A stretch of 64,000 bases of DNA. It comes from Sphagnum compactum (taxonomy: Eukaryota > Bryophyta > Sphagnopsida > Sphagnales). The stretch spans positions 1,715,267 through 1,779,266 of the forward strand of contig OZ234502.1 in the NCBI GenBank assembly GCA_965153455.1. The letters are read 5' to 3'. Below, in pieces: positions 11,201 through 20,828 of this stretch (position 1 is its first letter; each line of letters begins with the position of its first letter). A program made the translations under genes and the position numbers. The notes beneath the pieces were generated by a model. The model was not told the origin of the DNA. It saw nothing but the letters and a program-made list of their open reading frames with translations, and did not search any database.

Positions 11201-12605
11201 CATTGATTATTTTGTTTACAAATTAAGTCTAACACATCTTAGATGGTAATGGTTAATCGTACAATGTGCCTTTGTTCTTAGCAATAGTGGAGGATGGTGC
11301 AAAGGCTCAATGCCTTGTTGGGATGAGCCAATGGGTGTAGCCTCCCAAATGTACTTCTGTAATTTTTTTTTGAATGCCCTTATTATGTGTGAGCACTCTT
11401 TTGCAATGATAAAGAATAATATTCCTTTTCTATTTTTACAAGGATGTTCCACAATTTGTGTGGGGTGTGCTCCCATGGGCATTAAGGACCAACTTGTAAA
11501 GGATGTCACTTCAAGAGTGAATACATGGACGATCATCCCCATTTTGTTTTTTCTTGAACAAACTTGAATTTTTTGTCAAATTGGTGTAATTGTTATAAGA
11601 TATAATCTTCTTTTTTCTCTTAAAAGGTTTTCATAGCCTCCAACTTCTTAACATCATACTCCTTCAACCTCAAAAATTGTAAGTACTCTTGTAAGAATTT
11701 CATCTTCACAAAATGTAACATGGTTGAGTCCCCACCATGTTCTGATTTCCAAGCATGTAGAGATTGTTTCACAACCTCAAAAATCCAGTTTATACGTTCA
11801 ATCCCACCACTAATCTACAAGAACAAATTGGAATTAATAATAAATCATTGAAAAAGAACAGACACACATCAAGAAAACAAAAACTTAGGTACAAAAAATG
11901 TATTTATTAGTGGAAATAGGTACCATTGCCCAAATGTGGACACAAATGCACTCCCCAATGTGCCATTCATTTCCATCTTCATTAAAAGAGACATTGTCCG
12001 AAAGATTTTCCAAAATTGTTCTATTCATGATAACCTTTATTTTAAATAATAGAATGTGGAGCCCTCTCATTTTAACTTTTAGTGGAGGTGTAGGCAACTC
12101 ACAAGAGCTCTCCACTATGAAAGTCTCAACATGGGCTCTTGCTTTTGCCTCAATGTCAACTTTGGTTTCATGAACTACAACTTTTATTGACAAGGCAATC
12201 AAAGTTGGGAACAAGGAAAAATGTGCATAAGTCATGTTCCTTTCATTAATATGTTTGGGCTTTGTAATTGGAAGCCTTTTATCTATGTTGTTTGTGGCCT
12301 TCTTTTGCATGTTCTCAACTTCTGCAAAAATTAACTAGTGAAGCATATTTCCATTCCATATTTCTGATAAGAATTTCTGGCCAAATTCAAACAAAGAATA
12401 TATAAATAAAACTACATTATACAAACCCAAGATAAAAACCAAAACCAAAATCTAAAAGCCTTTACATTTAGACAACCACATAACATTAAAAAAAATGGTA
12501 GTCCAAACATCCCTTGGTAGAATGTGGTAACGTGGAGTTACCCATACTTTGAATTGGTCTTGATGAAAAATTATCATCACTATTTAGCTCAAGAACCTTT
12601 GTATG

Positions 12606-12872
12606 TGTTATGGACCGACTACAAACAAGTGGAGAATTACAAGACAAGACAAGCTTTATTGATCCATCAACTGGTGTTGATCTGCTAAAGGGTTGTTCCC
12701 CAGACTATCTCCTTTTATAACCCTGAGCCATACTAGTCCCAAAATATCCTAGGCCATGATATTGCCAAAAGTATCCCAAAATATCCTAGGCCATGATATT
12801 GCCAAAAGTATCCCAAAATATCCTAGGACATGACATTGCCAAAAGTATCCCAAAATATCCTAGGCCATGACA
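12606..12872 (-). repeat. 3' LTR
   Basis: On the + strand it runs TGTTATGG...CCATGACA, a canonical TG...CA LTR of 267 bp. In element sense the polyadenylation signal AATAAA lies at 12,660-12,655. U3 holds about three and a half tandem copies of a 37-bp unit containing AAAATATCCTAGGCCATGA. The pol stop codon ends directly at the inner edge. Confidence 0.93.
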
Positions 12873-12885
12873 TTATCCTCTCCTC
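12873..12885 (-). other. Polypurine tract for plus-strand priming
   Basis: In element sense the last bases before the 3' LTR are GAGGAGAGGATAA. The purine run would prime plus-strand DNA, as in all LTR elements. It is also coding: the last codons and the TAA stop of pol lie in it, leaving no 3' untranslated gap before the LTR. Confidence 0.8.
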
Positions 12886-15800
12886 AAGCGACATCTTCTA
12901 GATGGAGCCGGTTTGTTAGGATATCGTTGGTGAAACCGATTAACTAAGTCTTGGGCATGAACTAGGTTTCCAGCAGGCTCCCAAGTAGCTTCAGAAGGAG
13001 GATAACCTCGCCAAAAGACAAGGTACAGGAGCTTTCCACGAATCTTCTTGGAGTCCAAGACCTCCTGAACTTCAAACTCTTCTTGGCCTTCAATTTCGAC
13101 TGGAGCTGGGGGTTCTTGATGACGTTCTGGGATCGGGTTTTCATGATAGGGCTCAAGTAGGGAGACATGGAAAACATTGTGGATTTTGAACTGAGGTGGA
13201 AGCTCCAACTGGCAAGCCACTATATCAACCAATTTGGCGATTTTGAAAGGTCCGAGGCGCTTGTAATCCAACTTGGCACATGGGCGAGTGGTAGCAATGT
13301 TCTTTCTGAGAAGCCAGACCTTGTCTCCAACCTTGAAGTTTGGATGGTCCTTGCGTCGGCGGTCTGCTTGCTTCTTTTGCCACTCCTGTGTTAGCTTGAG
13401 TTCTGCCATAAGGTTCTGTTGAACCTGTCCAAGCCTCGTGGCCCTTTCTTCAGCCGAGGGGTTTACGGAGTCTCCAGGAATTTCAAGGCTGAACCTGGGA
13501 TGAAAACCGTAATTGGCAAAGAATGGACTGATCCCGGTCGATGCATGTGTTGTGTTATTATAAGCAAATTCTGCTTGAGATAGTAGGTCCAGCCAGTCGT
13601 CCTGTTGGTAGTTCACAGTGCAGCGAAGGTATTGCTCGAGTGTCTGGTTTGTCCGTTCGGTTTGTCCATCTGTCTCAGGGTGGAAAGCTGAAGATAGCCG
13701 AATGTCAACTCCAAGAAGCTCGAATAGACGATGCCAGAACTTGGATGCAAACTGAGGACCTCTGTCGGACACAATTTCCTCGGGGAGTCCATGCAGTCGG
13801 ACGATCCCGTCCAGAATTAACTGAGCTGTCTCTTCTGTCGTGATTGACTTGGAACAAGGGGTGAAATGGGCCATTTTGGTGAGTCGATCGACCACAACCA
13901 GTATTGAATTCTTGGTTCTGACAGTAGGGAGGTCCGTGATGAAGTCCATTGCAATAGATCCCCAAGGTCGGCTAGGAATCGACAGAGGCTGTAGGAGTCC
14001 AAACGGGCGATGCCTGGGAGCCTTGGATCGAGCACATGTATCACAAGACTTGACATACTCCCGTAGCATCTTGTTCATTTTGGGCCACCAGTAAGTCCTT
14101 GACACTAGTTCGTGAGTCCGTGCCATTCCAAAGTGACCTGCCAGGGTGTTGTCGTGGCATTCCCTCAGGATTTTTAGGCGTATAGGTCCTTCGGGTACAT
14201 AAATCAGGTTATTTCGAAGGAGAAGTCAGTCTTGCTGCTCAAATTGATCCAAATCATCACGATTTGGGTTCCTTGGTCGTTCCTGGAGTTCCTTCTTGAT
14301 GTTGGTAGCCCAGGTGTCTTCTTCAGTTGCTATCTTGATGTCCCTGACAAGGTATGAGTCTGGGAGGGTGCTGATTGTTGCTGCAACTCGAAATTGTTTG
14401 GGGTTGAGTAAAGTCTGGTTCTGCTGGCCGTAGGCCTCATCCCCCGCTCGAAGTTCATATTCTGAACGACGAGATAGCGCGTCAGCTTTCCCTTGCTGGG
14501 TGCCGGGTTGATACTGAATCTCAAAGTCGAAATCAGCTAGGAAGATAGACCAGCGTGCCTGGCGACGATTTAAGGTCCGAGTAGTTGTGAAATAAAGGAG
14601 ATTCTTGTGATCTGTCAGAACTTGGACTCGATGTTGAGCTCCGGCAAGATACGGTCTCCACTGCTCGAATGCCGTGATGATTGCCAGGAGTTCCTTATCG
14701 TAGACCTGGTAGTTGATTTCGGCACTGGTTAACTTCCGTGAATAGAAAGCAACTGGATGCAGCAACCCATCTATTCCAAATTGAGATAGAATAGCTCCCA
14801 AGGCAAAATCTGAAGCGTCCGTTTCCACAATGAATGGCTTGGTAGGATCGGGATGTATTAGGATGGGTGCAGAGGTGAATGCCATCTTGAGAGTATCAAA
14901 AGCAACCTGGGCCGTTGGATTCCACGAGAAGGGCTTGTCTTTGCAAGTGAGGGTTATTAACGGTGTTGTGATCTTGGAATAGCCTTTGATAAACCGACGA
15001 TAGAAGTTGGCAAACCCTAGGAAGCGTTGAACGTCCTTGACCGAGGATGGAGTAGCCCAACACTGGATGGTCTCGACCTTTGACTTGTCCATGAAAATGC
15101 CATCTGGAGAGATCACGTAGCCGAGGAACGCCACTGAAGATTTGTCGAATTCACATTTTTCCAACTTGGCGTATAAGCCATGCTCCCGCAGCGTCGCAAG
15201 CACCAATCGTACATGTTTGTCGTGGGTTTCCTAGTCCTTGGAAAAGATTAAAATGTCATCCAAATAGACCACGACAAATTCGTCCATGTAATCCCGGAAG
15301 ATATCATTCATCAGATGCTGAAAGACTGCGGGTGCATTGGTGAGGTCGAAGGGCATGACCGTGTATTCGAAGTGGCCATAGCGTGTGCGGAAAGCTGTCT
15401 TCCATTCATCACCAGGGCGAATCCTGAGTAAGTTGTAGGCTCCAGGGAGGTCAAGCTTGGTGAAGATCTTCCCGGTACGTAGTCGATCTAGGAGACCTGA
15501 AATCAAGGGCAAAGGATATCGATTCTTTTTGGTTATCTTGTTGAATCCACGATAATCCACACAAAGTCGAAGGGAGCCATCCTTCTTCTTGACAAACAAA
15601 ATTGGGGCGCCGGCTGGAGACTTGGAATGCTGAATGAACCCCTTGGCAAGATTTTCAGTAAGGTAATCACGCAGGGCTTGGAGTTCCGGTTCCGATAGGC
15701 CATAGATAGGACCAAAGGGTGGTGACTGTCCTTCTTCTAGATCAATCGGGCAGTCATATGGACTATGGGCGGGGAGCTGATCAGCATTAATCTTTTCAAA

Positions 15801-16727
15801 AACATCAACAAAGTCCTTGTACTTCTTGGGAAGTTTGACAGGTGTTGGTTCCGATTGGGGGTTTGTGGTGTTGGCTGGGTTGACATGGATGGCGAAGACT
15901 TGAAGATTCTTAGCAGCCCGATAGAAAGGGACAGCTCTATCAACGAAGATCTGGACAGGGTTGGTTTTTTGGGCAGAATTCTTGACAAGATTCTTGACAG
16001 GACAAGGTTTCGTTCTGACCAATCGGGGGTTCTTGACTGCAGGATTTGACATAACAGACTTGATAAAACTGGAATTGGTTCCGACCCTCTTTGGGTTCTC
16101 GACCACAGGGTTCTTAGCAGGACTGGACAAAGTGTTTTTCTGAGCGTGGGGTTCTTGAGAGGTGCATCGTTGTGCGCTGAAGGTGAGGGTTCTAGATCGC
16201 CAATCAATGATAGGGTTGTGTGCTTCTAGCCAAGGCAGACCAAGGATGATGGGATGGTGAGGGGTGGAAATGATGTTGAGAACAATCTTCTCCGTGTGCT
16301 TGCCGATACAGAGTTCTAGAGGGGTTGTCTCGTGTGTGATTGCACCAGAAGCAATGGTTCTCCCATCAATAACCTCTACCGAAACAGGGGTTGACTTCTT
16401 GACCACAGGGATGTTGTGTTGGACGACAAATGTTTGGTCGATGAAAGAAGAGGTGGCGCCGGAGTCCACCAAAGCTGACACTTGTGGTATGTCTTCTGGA
16501 ATACGAATGATGTCCACATACTGAGTGAAACTGGGACTGGGACCAACAGCGGAACAGGAGCCTTTGCAAAGGTGGTGTTTGGTGAGATCCAGTCGCACGG
16601 CTCCTACTGTGACTGGATGTTCTTGTTTTCCAACTCCTGGGGAGTTTCCACAGCTTGTACCTGAAGTTTGACAAGCTTTTGAGGGCATTGACGAGCTATA
16701 TGCCCTGGGTTGCCACAGTAAAGACAT
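12873..16727 (-). pseudogene. pol: protease, RT, RNase H, integrase, chromodomain
   Basis: One reading frame runs from the gag overlap to the 3' LTR, broken by TAG at 15,231-15,233 (after FSKD, in RT) and TGA at 14,226-14,228 (before the integrase). Landmarks in order are the aspartic protease [12 protein letters not shown], the RT core [10 protein letters not shown], RNase H TDASDFALGAIL, and the integrase HHCC finger (HDNTLAGH, CDTC). These are followed by the DDE core (MDFITDLP, VSDRGPQF, HPETDGQTERTNQ) and a C-terminal chromodomain (YLVFWRGYPPSEATWEP). Chromodomains of this kind direct integration to marked chromatin in related elements. Each stop is one transition away from a sense codon expected there (CAG and TGG). 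Pol lies in the -1 frame relative to gag over a 124-bp overlap, and I see no standard slippery heptamer. Confidence 0.9.
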
Positions 16728-17578
16728 AGATTGTTTGTCCTTCGGCGAAGTTTCTCGGCTTCTGTCAAAGATTTAAACTTAGCTGTGTCGATCTGCATCG
16801 GAGCAGGTCCAAAAGAGGCAGGTCGGGCAACTGGTGTTGTTTGGGGAACTAAGGGGAGCGTAATAGGCCGACTGTTCCAAAGCTGGGCGTTGGAGGTGAC
16901 TTTCTTTTCCTGGCGACGTTCGAACAGACGATTATCGCACCGAATTGCCTAGGTGATGGCTTCACTGAAGGAAGAAGGGTCTGCGAGTGTCAACAAAAGA
17001 TCTTGAACATCATCACGAAGCCCACAGCGAAACTGATCAATCAAGGCAGCTTCTCCCCAATTGACGTCACAGGCAAGTTGCCTGAATTCTGAAGCGTAGA
17101 CGATGGCCGAACGTGTCCCTTGCTGGAGGCGACGCAGCTTGTTGGCTGAAGTCCTGGCCTTATCACTGTCCCCAAATACTGCTTCAAATTCCGCCATGAA
17201 GGCGTTGAAATCTTGTAGAAGAGGGGATGATGTTTCCAGGATGGGAGCAAACCATGCTGCAGCTGTCCCAGTGAGTAGGGTTCCAACGAATCCTACATGA
17301 GTGGTGTCATCAAAATAACGACGAGGGTGTAGTTGCATGATCAGGCGTACCTGGCTGACAAAGCCTCGAAATTTGAGGCGCGTTCCATCAAACTTTTCTG
17401 GCAGACTGATCTTGGGTTCTTGGGCGGCCATTGCAAGAGCAGGAAGTACTGGGGCAGGAGGTGGTGGCTGATTCTGTAGGCGGGTCACCGAGTCTCTAAG
17501 CACGACATTTTCTTGTTGAAGGTGTTGAAGGGCGGCGAGGATTTGAGTGAGATCGATGTTGGATTTTGAGTTGTCCAT
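16604..17578 (-). pseudogene. gag, nucleocapsid-type, with one nonsense codon
   Basis: The ATG at 17,576-17,578 begins MDNSKSNIDLTQIL, with a Leu/Gln-rich helix near residues 8-35. A Ty3-type Gag core follows (FDGTRLKFRGFV, LTGTAAAWF, FGDSDKART). A TAG at 16,949-16,951 follows FSEAIT, after which the same frame reopens. It carries one CCHC zinc knuckle [14 protein letters not shown] near residue 285 and stops at 16,604. The in-frame GTG at 17,593 is possible, but the ATG has the better context. Gag would package the element RNA. The premature stop removes the zinc knuckle and everything after it. Confidence 0.85.
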
Positions 17579-17617
17579 GGTGGTAGTTCTCACACTTTTG
17601 CGCTTTCAATCTTCAAA

Positions 17618-18425
17618 CTTGAAACTTCAGATCCTTGGATCTCTCTCAATACAAGTCCAAATGACATGAAATTTCTCTCACACATATATTCCTATATGAT
17701 CTATAAGATCACAAAATTACAGACCCAAAAAAGCTTACACAAAGGAGATATGACCAAAAAACCAGATCTGCACTTGAAACTTCAAATGCTTGGATCTCTC
17801 TCAATACAAGTCCAAATGACATGAAATTTCTCTCACACATATATTTTTATATGATCTATAAGATCACAAAGTTACAAACCCAAAAAAGCTTACACAAAGG
17901 AGATATGACCAAAAAACCAGATCTGCACTTGAAACTTCAGATGCTTGGATCTCTCTCAATACAAGTCTAAATGACATGAAATTTCTCTCACACATATATT
18001 CCTATATGATCTATAAGATCACAAAGTTACAGACCCAAAAAAGCTTACAAAAAGGAGATATGACCAAAAAACCAGATCTGCACTTGAAACTTCAGATGCT
18101 TGGATCTCTCTCAATACAAGTCCAAATGACATGAAATTTCTCTCACACATATATTCCTATATGATCTATAAGATCACAAAGTTACACACCCAAAAAAGCT
18201 TACACAAAGGAGATATGACCAAAAAACCAGATCTGCACTTGAAACTTCAGATGCTTGAATCTCTCTCAATACAAGTCCAAATGACATGAAATTTCTCTCA
18301 CACATATATTTTTATATGATCTATAAGATCACAAAGTTATAGACCCAGAAAAGCTTACACAAAGGAGATATGACCAAAAGACCAGATCTGCACTTGAAAC
18401 TTCAGATGCTTGGATCTCTCTCAAA
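17618..18425 (-). repeat. 155-bp tandem array in the retrotransposon leader
   Basis: The phrase CTTGAAACTTCARATSCTTG begins at 17,618, 17,773, 17,928, 18,083, 18,238 and 18,393, exactly 155 bp apart each time. That is five full copies plus about 32 bp, with only point differences and no indels. The array fills most of the roughly 990-nt leader between PBS and gag. Each unit has GCAGATC in element sense, which also occurs in the predicted RNA 5' end. Confidence 0.95.
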
Positions 18426-18553
18426 ACATATCCTTTTCTTTTGAAACTTTGAGAGTAGAAGCGTCCTATAGTCTTCTATAACCTTTCCAAGTTTCACTCC
18501 AATATACCTCTAGCTACTTACTGAAACAACAAAACAAACAAACAAGAAGAAGG

Positions 18554-18563
18554 AGCAGATCAA
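18554..18563 (-). other. Primer binding site, self-priming type
   Basis: In element sense TTGATCTGCT begins two bases after the 5' LTR. It does not resemble the initiator-tRNA PBS (TGGTATCAGAGC). It is the exact reverse complement of AGCAGATCAA, the predicted first ten bases of the transcript (from 18,646). In Tf1 and sushi elements the RNA 5' end folds back on such a PBS, is cleaved and primes reverse transcription. Confidence 0.7.
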
Positions 18564-18565
18564 AC

Positions 18566-18832
18566 TATTATGGACCGACTACAAACAAGTGGAGAATTAC
18601 AAGACAAGACAAGCTTTACTGACCCATCAACTGGTGTTGATCTGCTAAAGGGTTCTTCCCCAGACTATCTCCTTTTATAACCCTGAGCCATACTAGTCCC
18701 AAAATATCCTAGGCCATGATATTGCCAAAAGTATCCCAAAATATCCTAGGCCATGATATTGCCAAAAGTATCCCAAAATATCTTAGGACATGACATTGCC
18801 AAAAGTATCCCAAAATATCCTAGGCCATGATA
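18566..18832 (-). repeat. 5' LTR
   Basis: 267 bp, six substitutions and no indels against the 3' LTR. Both terminal dinucleotides are altered to TA where the 3' LTR has the standard ones; the changes fit C-to-T/G-to-A. The AATAAA of the 3' LTR reads AGTAAA here. U3 carries the same 37-bp repeats. Confidence 0.93.
18646..18679 (-). promoter_or_regulatory. LTR promoter: TATA box and predicted start
   Basis: In element sense TATAAAAGG begins at 18,679. The A of AGCAGATCAA lies at 18,646, 33 nt downstream, the usual plant TATA-to-start distance. The start was chosen from spacing and from its complementarity to the PBS; it is a prediction. Confidence 0.65.
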
Positions 18833-20561
18833 GTATGTTTAAAACGTCTAACTTTTGAAGGAGAGATAGTAGTAGTTTCCCCTTGTTTAGATGAAAATGT
18901 AGTTTTCTTGGATGGGTTTACTGCTTCATCTACATGTGTACACTTCGATCTCCTAAGCAAATTCTTCCCAAAGTTTTCCCCCAATGGTGTGGATTTTTTT
19001 GCTTCAACTTTTGTCCATGTGGGGTGCATTGTCAGCAATGCCTCCCCTATGTATTTGGGCACTACATCATCATTTGGTGATAACTGAAGGTGTTTTTTGT
19101 CCTTGTAGCACTTCTTGCAATAAGTGCATGGGAAGGAAGGTCTGATTCCGATTAGCATGTTAGAGCATTTCACATTGAAATGCGTTTCTAAGGCAAGTTT
19201 CTTGTATTCATCCTCGAGGTATAATGCAATGCAATGGTGTCTATTCTACTACATAAAAGACTTGTATATGTGGTTGTTCCCTTCTAGACCTCCAAACATC
19301 TAAACAAAAAACCATGTAATCCCAACCTCACATATAACCATTGTAGAACATTCAATCAAACTATGACAAAAATTTAAAATGGTAAAAACATGGATAACCT
19401 TCATCAATGGTGCTAATCCAATATGATCAGCCATGGCTTTAAATTCCCACAATCATTGAACAGTGCATGTTCAAGGCCTATTCTAATTCATCTTCATCAT
19501 CATCAACATCATAAACCCAAATTATTAACATTATATTTGTACTTTCATTGTAATTAATAAGACAAAACATTGTAAGAGATTTTTTTGCTAAAAGCTCATC
19601 ATCTTTAGTCAACAATTAATATTTTTAAAATGCCTTAGAATTGGAATTTTTTTGGTTTTATGCAATAGAACAACAAAATATACCTGTTATTGAAATGAAA
19701 TGACCTAAAAAATAGTTTTACAAATCATAGAAAAGAAAAACAAAAAGACATGCAAAAACAAAGATGAAATACTAGGTTTAGGTTTCAAGGCTAGAACAAA
19801 ACCCACTAGAATTTTTTTGTAAAACTAAAACATCCTAGGGTAGAAGAAAACATATCTACCTACATGTTTACATTAACAAAGTTTTTTAAAAAATTACATT
19901 TTCCCAACCATATCTTGTGCCAACAACATTTCATACAAAAAATGCAATGGGGAGATGGATATGTACCCCATCCACCCATCCTTTGGAGCTTTCTTCACAA
20001 TGTCAATTACTTCTTTCAACCAAGAAGGCCGTTAAGATAAGGATCCTCTTGTGCATATATTGGCAACACTTCTTATAGTAAGTGTTTTCGGTCTCCTTCC
20101 ATTCCTGCCTACATTGCTACAATGCCCCTTCACCTCTTGCTATGTTGTCTAATTCTATTACATCATAATCAATCCATTCTTCAGGAATAGGGACCACATT
20201 CGAACTTTGAGCTTTATATACTATGTTATTAGTGGTAATGCCACTATATGCTACACTAGGAGTAACATCAATTGGTGTAGTATTCAATGCCATTGAAATC
20301 CACGTTTCTATTAGCTTGAAGTTTGTGTGTTTTCTTCAAACCCTATAGCCTCAAATGACAATAATGTAATGAAGGTCTAAAACATAGTATTTCAATTGTT
20401 ATTATACCACCTTTCATCCTACTTTCTGAAAACTTGTGATTTGGTTTAAGCTCTATTGACAATGGTACCTCATGTGAAAAACAAACTATGCAAAGGTAGT
20501 TGTATGCTCCATGAAAACTATTATCACATCTAATTGATGTTCCACAAAACCCTATTTTCAA

Positions 20562-20819
20562 AAACTAACTATTTTCAACTAATTTTCAAATTTATACAAA
20601 ACAACTGTTTTTCTCTAGAATGTAGGAATTTGGAAATATGTGATTGATAGTGGAACGATAGAAATTTGAAGAAATGTAATCGATGGTGCTAAGTTTAAAT
20701 GTTTTATCAATTGTAATAAGAGGTGGGCCTAGATGTGCGATGTGGCAACTTTGATGGTGGGGTTTGCACAATGAAATGTTGTCAGATAGAGCTTGTTAAA
20801 GGGGTGTTGAACACCCTGT
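20562..20819 (-). repeat. MULE right terminal inverted repeat
   Basis: The reverse complement starts ACAGGGTGTTCAACACCCC and follows the left TIR for about 260 bp with small indels. A short open frame just inside (20,561-20,343) has no recognisable domain. Confidence 0.85.
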
Positions 20820-20828
20820 GGCCTAAAA

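Larger units (their letters stand above)
12606..18832 (-). mobile_element. Ty3/gypsy chromovirus, full length but disabled
   Basis: A 6,227-bp LTR retrotransposon in - orientation, flanked by the perfect 5-bp duplication GTATG (12,601-12,605 and 18,833-18,837). Order in element sense: 5' LTR, PBS, a 155-bp repeat array, gag with a CCHC knuckle, protease, reverse transcriptase, RNase H, integrase with chromodomain, polypurine tract, 3' LTR. This is the chromovirus order. The chromodomain and the apparent self-priming suggest the Tf1/sushi/Tcn1-like lineages reported in fungi, fish and non-seed plants rather than the tRNA-Met-primed plant types. Three in-frame stops block gag and pol, so it cannot move on its own. 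The LTRs differ at 6 of 267 positions (about 2.2%), a fairly recent insertion. Confidence 0.93.
11620..20293 (-). pseudogene. MULE companion gene, unrecognised, split by a Ty3 insertion
   Basis: A multi-exon gene lies opposite to the transposase inside the MULE. Segments, 5' to 3': 20,293 to about 19,897 (MALNTTPIDV..., with a frame change near 20,020), about 19,612-19,399, 19,299-18,838 continuing at 12,605-12,542, then 12,321-11,924 and 11,814-11,620 (stop TAA). With the retrotransposon and one GTATG copy removed, the third exon is 526 nt. It ends in phase 1 at G/GTAAC, and the next two exons (398 and 195 nt) keep phase and stay open. The product has a CTYCKKCYKDKK Cys cluster, a DDDEDELE acidic stretch and a charged C-terminus, about 570 aa in all. 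In-frame TAGs lie at 20,117-20,119, 19,478-19,480 and 19,246-19,251 (two in a row). I recognise no family. Its place within the TIRs suggests a second MULE protein or a captured host gene. Confidence 0.6.
9007..20819. mobile_element. Mutator-like element (MULE) with a nested retrotransposon
   Basis: The ends (9,007-9,270 and 20,562-20,819) are long inverted repeats, about 70% identical by eye. They are flanked by 9-bp target duplications TGCCTAAAA (8,998-9,006) and GGCCTAAAA (20,820-20,828), 8 of 9 matching. A 9-bp duplication and long TIRs are typical of MULEs. Inside are a decayed MURA-type transposase on the + strand and an unrecognised intron-containing gene on the - strand. Without the nested Ty3/gypsy element and its duplicated 5 bp, the MULE is about 5.6 kb, a usual size. 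The TIR divergence against only 2% LTR divergence says the MULE is much older than its guest. Confidence 0.85.

Noticed and set aside
11216-11567. Overlapping frames on both strands as the missing MULE transposase core
   Set aside because: Neither strand gives the second Asp or the Glu region of the DDE triad or a SWIM-type Cys/His cluster.
16604-16727. A GGGAAAC-like (PEG10/sushi) slippery site, TGGAAAC
   Set aside because: It lies in the pol frame rather than the gag frame and its first base differs, so it would not give the needed shift.
17618-18425. Regular repeats as a CRISPR array
   Set aside because: The whole 155-bp unit is repeated with no unique spacers, and it lies in a eukaryotic retrotransposon leader.
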